Source of the DNA: Pelobacter propionicus DSM 2379
GTDB lineage: Bacteria; Desulfobacterota; Desulfuromonadia; Geobacterales; Pseudopelobacteraceae
Direction of reading: 5' to 3'
NCBI RefSeq assembly: GCF_000015045.1
Contig: NC_008607.1
Coordinates: 124,001-188,000, forward strand
Length of the DNA: 64,000 nt
Shown here piece after piece: positions 49,437 to 59,003 of the stretch (the first letter of the stretch is position 1; each line of letters begins with the position of its first letter). Position numbers and translations under genes: made by a program. A model generated the notes under the pieces. The model ran no database searches and was not told the DNA's origin. It saw only the letters and a list, made by a program, of their open reading frames with translations.

Positions 49437-50820
49437 CAACAGCAGCACTGCAAATAAAAGGGCAGGGGAACTACTGATCGGGCAAGGTGTCAACCTGGAC
49501 AACCCAACAGTCCTCCAACCCATCTACGTGAGCGAAGAACATCGCCGGCGCGGAATGATGGTGGTCGGCACAACCGGTGTCGGCAAAACGAGACTGGAAG
49601 AGAATTTCATCGAGGACGATATCCTGACAGGTAAATCCGTTGTGTGTATCGATCCAAAAGGCGATCAAAGTCTGTTCGCGAAAATATACGACGTGGCTCG
49701 AAGAGCGAAGCGTCTTGATGAGATCCAGCTGGTCACTGTCATCTATCCTGAACATTCAGCTGTTATCGATCCCATGGCCTACTACTTCATGGTGGATGAG
49801 CTCGTGGGACACATCGTTGCCGCAATACCTCCGTCCAAGGAAGAGTTTTTCCGGCAACTGGCCACCGCGATTTCCACCGTCGCCATCACCGCAAACATCA
49901 TAATCGCCAACCACAGCGGTACTGTCCCAAACCAGAACCTTGACCACCTCAGGCAGTGTGTTCGGAGACAGAGCCTGGAAGAGACAAAGAACACTCTGCT
50001 TGGCATCGGTACGACCGAAGCGACTCGGATTGCAAGCATGATTGACGACCTCATGTGCAGCGACCAGGAACACTTCGCTAAAGTATCAATGTCTTTGTCG
50101 ACCACACTCATGACTCTCAGCAGTGGGAATATCGGGAAAATCATCGGGCAAGCCGATTCGAATCGGTTCATGAAGCGACTAGAGCAAGGGAAGCGAGTAA
50201 TCCTGGTGGTCCACACCGGGGCCCTCATGGTTCGGTCCGCGTCATCTGTGTTGGGCCGCTTGCTGATCTCCATGATACAGGGGCTTATCGGCCGGACATA
50301 CAACTCAAGCAAACAGAAGCTTGATATCCCTCTGTCGATTCACATCGACGAAGCCCACAACGTCCTTTATGACGGCTTTGAGAATCTAACCGCAATGGCC
50401 GGCTCCGCGAACGTCATGACTACTCTGTACATTCAGGACATAGCCCAACTCAAGGCCGCCATGAAAAGCGAGGACCTCGCCCAGGTGGTTCTCAATACAT
50501 GCAACACAAAAATATTCTTGCGGTGTCCTGATGCAGTGACCAGTGAATATGTGGTTAAGCATTTCGGAACTCGCAACGTCCTGAGCGGCATCTACGGGAC
50601 CAATCAGGTCACTACACGTGAAATTGAGCAAGAAGCCGTAAAGACCTACGAAGTGTTGTCGCTCCAACCCCGCGAATTCCTCATGACCTCATACAGCGGG
50701 CGTTTTAAGGGAACAACTGCTGAAATATCCGAATCACGACTCAAAATCATCTTCCCCTCTGCACCCGGTGATCTTTCCCAGGCACAGGAAGAGGAGAGGG
50801 AAGAGGAAGAGATCATCTGA
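49408..50820 (+). CDS. traD: TraD/VirD4-type coupling ATPase without membrane anchor (470 aa)
   Basis: Hexameric-motor family that feeds relaxase-DNA to the secretion channel. Walker A VVGTTGVGKTRLEEN is at about residue 50, then VVCIDPKGDQSLFAKIYDVA, Walker B LSIHIDEAHNVLYDG near residue 312, and the arginine-finger region KIFLRCPDAVTSEYV. The usual two N-terminal TM helices are absent: the protein opens FGFLKPKYNNS and reaches Walker A within 50 residues. It starts at GTG 49408 and overlaps the relaxase start (TGATG at 50818-50822). TraD rather than TraC is indicated by context and the short N-terminus. Confidence 0.85.
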   Translation: MFGFLKPKYNNSSTANKRAGELLIGQGVNLDNPTVLQPIYVSEEHRRRGMMVVGTTGVGKTRLEENFIEDDILTGKSVVCIDPKGDQSLFAKIYDVARRAKRLDEIQLVTVIYPEHSAVIDPMAYYFMVDELVGHIVAAIPPSKEEFFRQLATAISTVAITANIIIANHSGTVPNQNLDHLRQCVRRQSLEETKNTLLGIGTTEATRIASMIDDLMCSDQEHFAKVSMSLSTTLMTLSSGNIGKIIGQADSNRFMKRLEQGKRVILVVHTGALMVRSASSVLGRLLISMIQGLIGRTYNSSKQKLDIPLSIHIDEAHNVLYDGFENLTAMAGSANVMTTLYIQDIAQLKAAMKSEDLAQVVLNTCNTKIFLRCPDAVTSEYVVKHFGTRNVLSGIYGTNQVTTREIEQEAVKTYEVLSLQPREFLMTSYSGRFKGTTAEISESRLKIIFPSAPGDLSQAQEEEREEEEII

Positions 50821-52487
50821 TGGATCGGTCTTACATATTTCTTGGCGTAGCTACAGTATGCGGACTTGGGGTCGCATTGAGCGTCCGTTCTCTTTTTTCT
50901 GAGTCTGGCGTTGTGCGACATGAATCCGAAAAAACTACTCTGGATGTACCAGTGCCAGGTGGGGTTTTGAAAGATCAAGAGCATAACAGCGACATTGAGC
51001 GCCTCGAAGAAATCAGTTGGTTGTGGGCCGCCAAAGAGATCTACCTGTCAAAAATATCGTTTCTGTGGCGTGAAACGGAAGATGATGCGGAAAAAGCCAG
51101 GAACATTGTTCGGCCGACATTCAAGCATGCTGAAATCAGCAGATTTTATGACGAATTTGTTTCTAAACCGATCGTGAAGGGGAGCCGCCGTACAGTCATT
51201 TTAAAACTCTTGATGCTCCTCGACACCGATGGTGATTGCCCGTCAGTCATTGGCAAAGGCAAGGAGGCATACAAGCATGAGGCCGAAAAAGAAATTGGCG
51301 ATGAGCTTTACCAGTTCCTCTCGCGGGTTCCTCTGTGGAAACATTCTCTCCTTGTTGCCCGGAAGTACGTCGCCAAATTCCAGCATGATGTACTACTGCC
51401 TGACGCCTTAATTGTCTCACTTGGACACGATATCGGGAAGATCCCACGGTATTACGGGAAAATCTATAAGTCCGGTGATCATGCCGCCCTGTCGACCAAC
51501 ATACTTAATGGGGTACCGGAATATGCGGCCTTGCCCAACCGGACCGACTTGAACAAGATCATCATGAGTCACCACTTGCTCGTTACCGGGAACCCTCTTG
51601 CTGACCATCTCAAGGCTGCAGACGGTGAGGCCCGGACAATAGAAGGGGAAGGATTGATCGCGTGGCTTGATGCAAGAGATGGCGTCTCAAGCGTACTCAC
51701 CGGAATCGACCCATCCGGAGCAACAAGTGAAGAGGAACCCTCGGCGCCGGCACCAGAGTCTCCAATCAAAGCTGAAGATAAGATGAAACCAGCGAAGGAG
51801 AATCATGACCCTCTCACCATCCCTGGTCCAGAAAATGTTCCTGAGGAAAAGAACACCCCATGTAAGATTCCTGCTGCCACAAAAACTGCCTCGGCACCAG
51901 AAGCTCCTCCTCAACCATTAGTGCCAAATGTGTATGCGAACGAGAGTGGAGGCAGTCCGACAAAGGGGAAACACATCTGCAAAGAAATGGCATTGCCGGA
52001 GTGGTGGGATATGGAAAGACTACTGTCCGGCATCCATAAATCAGTCGATATGATGATCTCCAATAATAACACAGGGAAAACGACTTGGATGGCTGTGTCA
52101 GACAACTCCACAGGGTTGGTGTGGGTTGATGAAAGACTGGTTTGGGAAAACCTAAAAAAACTGGCGGCCAACAGAGACACAAAACTACTGCTCGCGGATG
52201 CAAACACAGCAGACCGACGCGATTACATCTATACGGCTATCCAGGAGCTCGGTCGCAAGCAAAAAGTCATGACCAGTCTTATGGGAAATGGTTACTACCA
52301 AGTCGCCGTCAACGTAATCACTGGTGGTGGCAGGAATATCACTATGTTCCTGATCCCGTTTCACCCCCTGGAATCGTTTGGCGAAACCCTAGCCGCAATG
52401 TCTAGCCGCAAAGGAGAGGCGATACAGAGGATGGTGAGCAAAATCGTCCCGAAACAGTTTGAGGTAAAGCAATGCGCAAACGTCTAG
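50820..52487 (+). CDS. traI: putative MOBH relaxase (TraI_2-like HD domain), membrane-anchored (555 aa)
   Basis: An N-terminal membrane helix (YIFLGVATVCGLGVALSV) is followed by an HD domain. WKHSLLVARKYV near residue 175 supplies the first His, LIVSLGHDIGKIPRYYG near 200 the HD pair, and later IIMSHHLL and LADHLKAADG. A Pro/Glu/Ala-rich linker (about 290-370) leads to a C-terminal winged-helix-like module. That module reads WWDMERLLSGIHKSVDMMIS, then GLVWVDERLVWENLKKL, and resembles the TraI_2 C-terminal domain. MOBH relaxases use metal-dependent HD chemistry rather than a Tyr. Position between the coupling ATPase and TraF supports the call; the fold could be another HD hydrolase. Confidence 0.68.
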   Translation: MDRSYIFLGVATVCGLGVALSVRSLFSESGVVRHESEKTTLDVPVPGGVLKDQEHNSDIERLEEISWLWAAKEIYLSKISFLWRETEDDAEKARNIVRPTFKHAEISRFYDEFVSKPIVKGSRRTVILKLLMLLDTDGDCPSVIGKGKEAYKHEAEKEIGDELYQFLSRVPLWKHSLLVARKYVAKFQHDVLLPDALIVSLGHDIGKIPRYYGKIYKSGDHAALSTNILNGVPEYAALPNRTDLNKIIMSHHLLVTGNPLADHLKAADGEARTIEGEGLIAWLDARDGVSSVLTGIDPSGATSEEEPSAPAPESPIKAEDKMKPAKENHDPLTIPGPENVPEEKNTPCKIPAATKTASAPEAPPQPLVPNVYANESGGSPTKGKHICKEMALPEWWDMERLLSGIHKSVDMMISNNNTGKTTWMAVSDNSTGLVWVDERLVWENLKKLAANRDTKLLLADANTADRRDYIYTAIQELGRKQKVMTSLMGNGYYQVAVNVITGGGRNITMFLIPFHPLESFGETLAAMSSRKGEAIQRMVSKIVPKQFEVKQCANV

Positions 52488-53314
52488 TTCTGACTGCAAT
52501 CCTGTTGTTGGCCACCACGAATACGTGCTTTGGCAGCTACTTCGAGGATTCAGGTAAGGGGTGGTGGTGGTATGACCGGGAACCACCAAAGCAGGATGAG
52601 GAGAAGAAAGAAGAAAAGCCGGCAGACTCCCCAAAGAAGGGGCGCAAATATAAGTCGCTCAAAGGGATTACAGAAGAAAAAATGTGGAATATGGATCCAC
52701 AAGACTTAGGCGAACTCTGGGATGATATGCGTGCCCGGGCATTCCGAAAACCGACTGAATCGAACGTTCGAGACTTTTGGAGAGTCAATGAAGTCACGCG
52801 GAAGAAAGCGTATGCTTTCACATCGGCAAGTGATTTTACCTGGCAGCGCAACCCTGAACTGACGACGAAGGGCGATTATCCGATATCAACGCCCGGGCGA
52901 AGCGCCCAAGTGGCGATGAGTGAAGCAGAGAAACGACAGACCTTGGCCAACAATCAACATAATTACGCGCTAGTGATGTTCTCAAAACCCGGTTGCCGAT
53001 ATTGCAGCGAACAGGAAGGAATCCTCAGGTGGTTCACTCAGAGTACCGGATGGACCGTGAAAACCGTGGATATTTCACAAAATCCAAGTATGGCGTCGAG
53101 ATTTGGTGTCACGATAACACCGACAATCATCCTGATCCAGAAAGGGAACCAGGATTTCTTTCCAGTCACTGCAGGCGTGGCATCTGCAGACGAAATAACT
53201 GAGCGTACATACAAGGCCGTCCGGTATCTCAACAAGGAGACCACTCCGGAGCAGTTTGACCTCTACGACTATCAGCGTGGAGGAGGTTACGACGTCGGGA
53301 AAAAAAGGCGCTGA
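52472..53314 (+). CDS. traF: TraF, F-type thioredoxin-fold pilus assembly protein (280 aa)
   Basis: Signal peptide (LVLTAILLLATTNTCFG), an acidic/basic linker, then the TraF domain. WWWYDREPP near the N-terminus is a family mark. The thioredoxin-like fold has CRYC in MFSKPGCRYCSEQEGI near residue 175 and FGVTITPTIILI for the cis-Pro loop. Unlike F TraF, it keeps a CxxC, so it may be redox active, as TrbB is in F. It overlaps the relaxase 3' end by 16 bases. Confidence 0.9.
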   Translation: MRKRLVLTAILLLATTNTCFGSYFEDSGKGWWWYDREPPKQDEEKKEEKPADSPKKGRKYKSLKGITEEKMWNMDPQDLGELWDDMRARAFRKPTESNVRDFWRVNEVTRKKAYAFTSASDFTWQRNPELTTKGDYPISTPGRSAQVAMSEAEKRQTLANNQHNYALVMFSKPGCRYCSEQEGILRWFTQSTGWTVKTVDISQNPSMASRFGVTITPTIILIQKGNQDFFPVTAGVASADEITERTYKAVRYLNKETTPEQFDLYDYQRGGGYDVGKKRR

Positions 53315-53323
53315 GGAGGGATT

Positions 53324-54811
53324 GTGAAAGTCCAGAAAACCACGATACGGAGAGCAGCTGTATGTGTCGCACTCATGTTGCTTACCCTTCCAACAATCGC
53401 ACGATCAGGGTGGGTGGATGACTGGATAACCAGTAAGCAGAGCGCGAGCCCTTCGTCGTTTCAAGGAGCAACTCGCGGTTATTATACCGGTGGCTCATTC
53501 CAAGCTCACTGGAAAGACAGCAACGACTATCTCATGACCGTCTCGACTCCGCATATCAAGTCGGGGTGTGGTGGGATTGATACATTCATGGGTGGTTTTG
53601 CGTTTATGGACGTTGACTACCTTGTGCAAAAGTTACAGCGGATAATGTCCGCAGCTCCGGCCGCAGCCTTCGACATTGCACTAAAGGCAGTTTCGCCACA
53701 GATCTCCGGGACACTGAAAGAGCTGGGGGCATGGGCTGACGCTCTCAATAATTTGCAGTTGGATGATTGCAAGGCGTCTAAAGCGCTTGTTGCAACAATA
53801 GCCTCCCCCGCCTCAAACCTACTGGGTGAAAAAATGCAGTCCGAGCTCAGTTCTGCACAATCAGATTTCTGGACTTCCAGCGGTATGGGTGACCTGTATA
53901 CGAAGGTCACAGGTCTGTTTAAGTCCGAACAGAAAGACGTTGCTTCTGGCAATGCCAGCACGGCACCTACCATTCAGGCAACAGCACAAGGCTCAATCGC
54001 TGGCTGCCCCCAGGAGATAGTTGACCTCTATGGCCAGGGCAGTTTCCTGGACAACATTGCTGCAAAGAAAAATCTACCCACAGCCTATGTGGAGCTGATT
54101 CGTGGTTTTGTCGGTGACGTAGAAATAATTCCTCCTGCGACAACTGGCAGTACATTTGTGGCCCGTGTTGTGGACTCATGCGATGACAACGCCAGCCCGG
54201 TGGCATTTCTGATGGGCCACACAAGCTCCAAGGCATCACCTACAGCGTCTTGTCAACAGATTACAGACACAAACAGGTCTTTGGTGACGTATTCGGTCAA
54301 CATGTTGACCAGCATCATCACCAAGATGAAAACGAAGGTAGCCTACTCACTGGCTGAGCAGGATTTCTTGGGAAGCATGCCTCCGGGTGTCTACAATTAC
54401 CTGAGAGCTGCAGCATCGACAAAAATGGAGTCGGCCACCGTGGCTGAGTTAGCAAATATCGCAAGCAATGCGCTCGCATACTACATGCTGTCGGACCTGT
54501 TCATCAAAATCCAGCAGCTGCCTGATGCTGTTGCGCATATAAACTCATCATCGGTTGGGGCAAAGTCTGGAGCCGACCCAGCAACATGCCAACTGAGCCT
54601 ATTGAATCCGACAAAAGCACAATTCGAAGTGGTCCTTGAAAGGATTCACCAGAAAATGCTTGAGATCAAGGAGAACTACACTGCTGTTATGGCCGAATCG
54701 AATACGATCGGAGACCTGCAAAGACGAATGCAGGCTGCTGACGAGACGGTGTATGCAGAATTGAAAGGACGCTTCACCAAAGGGATCGCTGATCACCTTG
54801 CAAGACGATAA
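53324..54811 (+). CDS. traH: TraH, F-type outer-membrane-associated assembly protein (495 aa)
   Basis: Signal peptide (AAVCVALMLLTLPTIARS), then the TraH layout: TRGYYTGGSFQAHWKDSND, STPHIKSGCGGIDTFMGGFA and FMDVDYLVQKLQRIMSAAPA near residues 50-115. A Cys-spaced middle and a C-terminal coiled coil (AMQRRMQAADETVYAELKGR-like end) follow. F TraH is 458 aa. GTG at 53324 has GGAGGGATT just ahead. It works with TraF, TraU and TrbI in pilus extension. Confidence 0.92.
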   Translation: MKVQKTTIRRAAVCVALMLLTLPTIARSGWVDDWITSKQSASPSSFQGATRGYYTGGSFQAHWKDSNDYLMTVSTPHIKSGCGGIDTFMGGFAFMDVDYLVQKLQRIMSAAPAAAFDIALKAVSPQISGTLKELGAWADALNNLQLDDCKASKALVATIASPASNLLGEKMQSELSSAQSDFWTSSGMGDLYTKVTGLFKSEQKDVASGNASTAPTIQATAQGSIAGCPQEIVDLYGQGSFLDNIAAKKNLPTAYVELIRGFVGDVEIIPPATTGSTFVARVVDSCDDNASPVAFLMGHTSSKASPTASCQQITDTNRSLVTYSVNMLTSIITKMKTKVAYSLAEQDFLGSMPPGVYNYLRAAASTKMESATVAELANIASNALAYYMLSDLFIKIQQLPDAVAHINSSSVGAKSGADPATCQLSLLNPTKAQFEVVLERIHQKMLEIKENYTAVMAESNTIGDLQRRMQAADETVYAELKGRFTKGIADHLARR

Positions 54812-54840
54812 CCACAAACCACAGAGGAGGAAACACCACC

Positions 54841-55317
54841 ATGGCAGGAGAACAGACGAAGGCAGCCACTCCCCCCAGGAATAACAGGCCCCCCAGAGAC
54901 GCCCGAACTGGCGCCAGCAGTACCAACGGAGAAGAACGGCCAAGGGAAACAGCGCAGGAGCGCAAGATGCGCCTCATCAAAGAGGACCGGTCCTGGAACG
55001 TTGTGCGCAACAAAACCCCTGATACCGCTGATACGGTCAATCTTCTGAATACATGTGACGAATTCATGTACCGTCTGCGAATGACGAACTTCGAACGCGG
55101 TAAACTGACGTATACCGATCTTCAGGAGTACGTTCAGCGGTACAACCAGGTCAAAGACAGTATCAATGATCTCAATATCGATCTGGCAAAGGCCCTGAGC
55201 CTCAACTACAGGCCGCCTCGCGGATTCTCGAACAAAAAGCAGACACCGGCACTCCAGCACGAGGAACAGATTCTGGTTGTTGGTGAGATGGCGGAAATGC
55301 CGGCAGCAACCGCATAG
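54841..55317 (+). CDS. hypothetical protein ending the third transfer operon (158 aa)
   Basis: Hydrophilic protein with a disordered Pro/Arg-rich N-terminal 45 residues and a central helical part (LLNTCDEFMYRLRMTNFERG, LTYTDLQEYVQRYNQVKDSI). It has no signal peptide or TM segment. ATG at 54841 follows AGAGGAGGAAACACCACC, a strong ribosome site. It lies 29 bases after traH and just before a terminator, so it belongs to the operon. A cytoplasmic relaxosome or regulatory partner is possible. Confidence 0.65.
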   Translation: MAGEQTKAATPPRNNRPPRDARTGASSTNGEERPRETAQERKMRLIKEDRSWNVVRNKTPDTADTVNLLNTCDEFMYRLRMTNFERGKLTYTDLQEYVQRYNQVKDSINDLNIDLAKALSLNYRPPRGFSNKKQTPALQHEEQILVVGEMAEMPAATA

Positions 55318-55344
55318 GTCTCCTGAACAAAATAGCATGAACGA

Positions 55345-55384
55345 AAGAAGGCTCCTGATCATCGACCGGGAGCCTTCTTGTTAT
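55345..55384. terminator. intrinsic terminator after the third transfer operon
   Basis: AAGAAGGCTCC (55345-55355) pairs with 55369-55379 around a 13-base loop and is followed by GTTAT. It lies 28 bases past the last operon gene and faces the convergent gene at 55409. Confidence 0.8.
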
Positions 55385-55408
55385 GGCGTGAATCCCAGTA
55401 GCGGTAGA

Positions 55409-56182
55409 TTATCTTTTGTCTGCAAGCCATTGAAGCGAAAAATCATCTGGCTTTTCGTAGGATACGGATCGAAGACCGTGTGCACCAGTCGCCACGTCCA
55501 GGGCCCAGGTATTCGTGACCTTGTACTTCCCGCAATTCCCACACACTTCTCGGATTATCACACCCGCTTCATTTGGCCACATACCAGGATAATCTTCACG
55601 CCCTCCAACGACCTTGTGAGGAGATTGCCAATCATGGTTTTTACCATCAACACAACCAGGTTCATCCGGATGAAGCGCCACAGTATCGAGATCTTCTTCC
55701 CCACTTTCATCGCAGGTAACCTTGACGCTAATCCACATGGTCGTTTCAACATATGGGTAATCAGACCGGTCGATTTTAGTGATCGCAACTTTCAGTGCTT
55801 CACTTGAACTTGGTGCCAATGTTGTCCCAGACTCAAATCCATCGACAATTATCCGCCATTCCCGGAACTCCTCACTTCTCGCCAAATCTGATCGAACTGA
55901 GCTTAGTTTCGTTTCTGCCAAATGAATTGCGTCGAGAAGTTTTATTTCTATATTGCGCCACTCTTCGGTTTGTAGATCTGCACACTCTTTTAGAGTCCGC
56001 CTTTCTCCACCTTGAGCTTCGATATACCACGGCACTTCTGAAGTATCGACTTCGTAATTGTGGTCTTCAAGCTCCATCTTTGCTGCCTTGAGATCTTTTT
56101 CGTAGTCCTTGATTCTCTCTCGTATCACAATGTTCCTCGTTATTGATTTTGTGTATTCAACAAACTCTACTACGTCCGACAC
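55409..56182 (-). CDS. hypothetical protein with C-terminal Cys/His module (257 aa)
   Basis: The N-terminal half is coiled-coil-like (RERIKDYEKDLKAAKMELED). The C-terminal half has a beta-rich part and a compact Cys/His segment: DEPGCVDGKNHDWQSPHKVV, GMWPNEAGVIIREVCGNCGK, TNTWALDVATGAHGL. The CxxC plus preceding Cys/His suggest zinc binding. I have a sense of this C-terminal motif as a conserved module of unknown role on mobile elements. It starts at 56182 and is convergent with the transfer operon. Confidence 0.6.
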   Translation of the reverse strand: MSDVVEFVEYTKSITRNIVIRERIKDYEKDLKAAKMELEDHNYEVDTSEVPWYIEAQGGERRTLKECADLQTEEWRNIEIKLLDAIHLAETKLSSVRSDLARSEEFREWRIIVDGFESGTTLAPSSSEALKVAITKIDRSDYPYVETTMWISVKVTCDESGEEDLDTVALHPDEPGCVDGKNHDWQSPHKVVGGREDYPGMWPNEAGVIIREVCGNCGKYKVTNTWALDVATGAHGLRSVSYEKPDDFSLQWLADKR

Positions 56183-56644
56183 AGACCTGGGATATATGTT
56201 CTTTGTACAACCGTTACTCTATAAAAAACGTAAAATTGCTATTACTCGGATACGTTAATAACGATCTTACGTATCACGAGATAAGAATCAACAAAAAAAT
56301 AATTCTATAATGATTAATTTAAATTGACTGCGCTTAACTATTCAAAAAATCATGTTTTTCCTTAATTCAGGAAGAATCAGTTCAGCGCCTTGCAATATCA
56401 AATCGATAACGAATAAAGGGGGGGCTGGGCACCTGTTCAAACGACTCCAGCAACCAATGACATTTCTGAGTTCTAGATGGACACAATGGGCATGACTTCA
56501 GCCTGACACAATCTGTGACTGTCACGCCATTATCACATGAAAACCCCAGTAACAACTATTTTGAGCTATAACAGTTTTAGTCTTTAACATCATAAGCAAA
56601 TAGCACATAATGTCATATAAATATACTGCTGGGAGAAAACCATC
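56183..56644. other. 462-base gene-free AT-rich region
   Basis: No credible gene. It contains small inverted repeats: GATACGT/ACGTATC around a 13-base spacer near 56250-56276, and GTGACTGTCAC near 56516-56526. The right end must hold the promoter of the RecD2-like gene. Because it adjoins the transfer operon it is a reasonable place to look for oriT, but nothing in the sequence proves that. Confidence 0.35.
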
Positions 56645-58933
56645 GTGTCACAAACAATCAAGGCCAAGGTCACCGGTTCTCGTGTCTACAACAATAACTG
56701 GGTAGTCCTATCATGCGAGCATGGTGGTCGTTCATTCCGTGCAACAGGAAACATACTACAGGATCCGGAATCTATTGTCGGCGTGGTCTGCTCGATGGAA
56801 GGCACATGGGACAGCCATGCCCGCTATGGTAAAAGTTTTCGTTTGTCCTCGCTGACACCAGATGGGTCAGAGATGTTCTTTTTTCTGACTCGGGTAGTTA
56901 AAGTTGGTGAAAAGCCAGCGCAGTCCATGATTGACATGTTTTCGGATGCTGAGTTGACATCAATTATGGAAACGCCTGCCAGACATAACGAACTCCTGAA
57001 TGTGAAGGGTATTGGTGGATCTCGCCTGGGCAAAATCATCGGTTCATGGCAGAAATACCGTCACATCAAGATGCTATCCGATTTTCTTTCGCCTTATGGA
57101 CTCTCCCCTGGCCTTATCACTCGTGTGTATAACCACTTTGAAGACCGTGCCATAGTGATTATCAAGGGGAATCCGTACTCACTTACCCATGTGAACGGAA
57201 TCGGTTTTAAAAAAGCAGATGATGTTGCGTTACGACTCGGCACCGATCCGCATGACCCTTTTCGCCTGGCAGCCTGTCTGCAATTCGTGATGGCATCAAT
57301 GGCCGATGACAGTGGGAACACTCTGGTCAAACCCGAAGACGTTATTAGTCAGGCCGCAAAGGAACTGGATAGCGAAAACGGCAGCAACATTGAGAGAATA
57401 GAACTTGCCGGCGAACTCGAACAGATGGAGGGGAGAGAAGAGATCGTTCGCTTGGGTGACATGCTTGCTCTGAAACGGCACCATGCCACGGAAAAGCGAA
57501 TATGCGAGGCTCTACGGCGCAGGGTTGAGTTGCCACCAGTACCCATCAAATCCCCTTCCGAAACCCAGCGGTTCATAGAATCAATAGAACAAAAAATAGG
57601 CATCACCTTTTCCGAAGAGCAGGTTGATTCGATCAAAATGGTTGCGGCCGGTCATCGCACTATTGCTGTCACTGGGTACGCCGGAACCGGCAAGAGCACA
57701 GTATCAAAAGCCTTGATTCAACTACTACTGTCCAAGTTCGACGAAGATCAGGTCTGCTGCATGGCGCTTTCCGGTATTGCCTCAGACAGAATCAGAACCC
57801 TCTCCGGATTCAACTCTTTCACGATACATTCGGCATTAGGTTGGAGGGGACAAGAGTTTGAACATGGCCCGGATAACCAGCTTGGTTACCAGGTAATCGT
57901 CTTGGATGAAGGCAGTATGGTGAACTCGTTTATCATGAGGAATTTGATTGAGGCGGTTGACCGGGATGCTGTCCTGATTCTGATGGGAGATCCTGGGCAG
58001 CTTCCCCCCATTGGCGCCGGCGATCCGTTTCGCAACATCATCGAGAGCGGCATTATTCCTGTGGCTCGATTGACCCGAATTTACCGTCAATCAGATGATT
58101 CCGTGCTTTCGTTTTTCGCTAACGATATCCGCAGAGGAGTGGTGCCAACAGGTTATCTCCAGGAAGAAGGATTCAAGGATTTTCAGTTTGTCCAAAAGAA
58201 TCTACCAGGGAATTACTTCCGGTTATCCGACAAGGACAAGGTTCCGTTGCGCGAAGAAAATAGCCAGCGGATCATTGAATTCATTGAAGCAAAAATGCGT
58301 GCGATTTCGCCTTACATTAAAAACCCAATCCTTGATTTTCAGCTTCTGTCGCCGATAAGGAAAGGTCCGCTAGGGACAGAGGCGCTTAATGATGTTGCCC
58401 AGCGCGTGTTCAATCCAGGAGAGCATGAGGGGAGAGCCGTGCAAGTCGGCAGTGTAACATTCAAACCTGGCGACAAGGTTGTCCATACACTGAACCGTGA
58501 TATGCAAATAGTAAAGGCTCACAGCTTGAGCGACTATCACAACAACATCGATTCATCGGAAACCAAAAGAGTTTTCAACGGATCAGTTGGTGTTATTCTT
58601 GACGGAGATTCCGATAATCGCGAGCTGCTCGTTGCATACCCCGAAGGATTTATTGCAAAATATGACTCGTTGCTGTTGAGCGCAGGGGTTTTAGAAATGG
58701 CCTATGCTCTTACCACTCACAAGTGTCAAGGCAGCGAATACCGCTTTGTCCTGATCCCAATCTCGTCAGCACACACGATCATGCTTACCGCACAGTGGCT
58801 CTACACTGCTGTCACGCGAGCAAAACAGAAGGTGCTGATGGTGGGTCAAAAATATATGTTCGAAAGGGCTTGCAAGAGCCTAACCGAGACAAGGAGAACA
58901 ACGGTTTTGGAAAAACTGATTTCCTTAGCATAA
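56645..58933 (+). CDS. RecD2-like SF1B DNA helicase (762 aa)
   Basis: 5'-3' helicase of the RecD2/TraA type. The N-terminal OB-like part (1-75) is followed by helix-hairpin-helix repeats (LLNVKGIGGSRLGKI, SLTHVNGIGFKKADDVAL). The helicase core has Walker A VTGYAGTGKSTVSKAL near residue 345, motif II VLDEGSMVNS, the GDPGQLPPIGAGDPF motif III, and motif VI YTAVTRAKQKVLMVG, with TTHKCQGSEY before it. GTG at 56645 has GGGAG nine bases ahead. It may unwind plasmid DNA during transfer, since the candidate relaxase has no helicase domain of its own, or act in repair. Confidence 0.9.
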   Translation: MSQTIKAKVTGSRVYNNNWVVLSCEHGGRSFRATGNILQDPESIVGVVCSMEGTWDSHARYGKSFRLSSLTPDGSEMFFFLTRVVKVGEKPAQSMIDMFSDAELTSIMETPARHNELLNVKGIGGSRLGKIIGSWQKYRHIKMLSDFLSPYGLSPGLITRVYNHFEDRAIVIIKGNPYSLTHVNGIGFKKADDVALRLGTDPHDPFRLAACLQFVMASMADDSGNTLVKPEDVISQAAKELDSENGSNIERIELAGELEQMEGREEIVRLGDMLALKRHHATEKRICEALRRRVELPPVPIKSPSETQRFIESIEQKIGITFSEEQVDSIKMVAAGHRTIAVTGYAGTGKSTVSKALIQLLLSKFDEDQVCCMALSGIASDRIRTLSGFNSFTIHSALGWRGQEFEHGPDNQLGYQVIVLDEGSMVNSFIMRNLIEAVDRDAVLILMGDPGQLPPIGAGDPFRNIIESGIIPVARLTRIYRQSDDSVLSFFANDIRRGVVPTGYLQEEGFKDFQFVQKNLPGNYFRLSDKDKVPLREENSQRIIEFIEAKMRAISPYIKNPILDFQLLSPIRKGPLGTEALNDVAQRVFNPGEHEGRAVQVGSVTFKPGDKVVHTLNRDMQIVKAHSLSDYHNNIDSSETKRVFNGSVGVILDGDSDNRELLVAYPEGFIAKYDSLLLSAGVLEMAYALTTHKCQGSEYRFVLIPISSAHTIMLTAQWLYTAVTRAKQKVLMVGQKYMFERACKSLTETRRTTVLEKLISLA

Positions 58934-59003
58934 AAACTGAAAAAAATAGTGCAGATTGCAGATACATTTATTAATACTACTATAGTTAAATGGGGGCTAA
59001 AAT

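Noticed and set aside
56183-56644. oriT
   Set aside because: Location is suggestive and small inverted repeats exist, but there is no recognisable nick-site consensus for MOBH relaxases to support a call.
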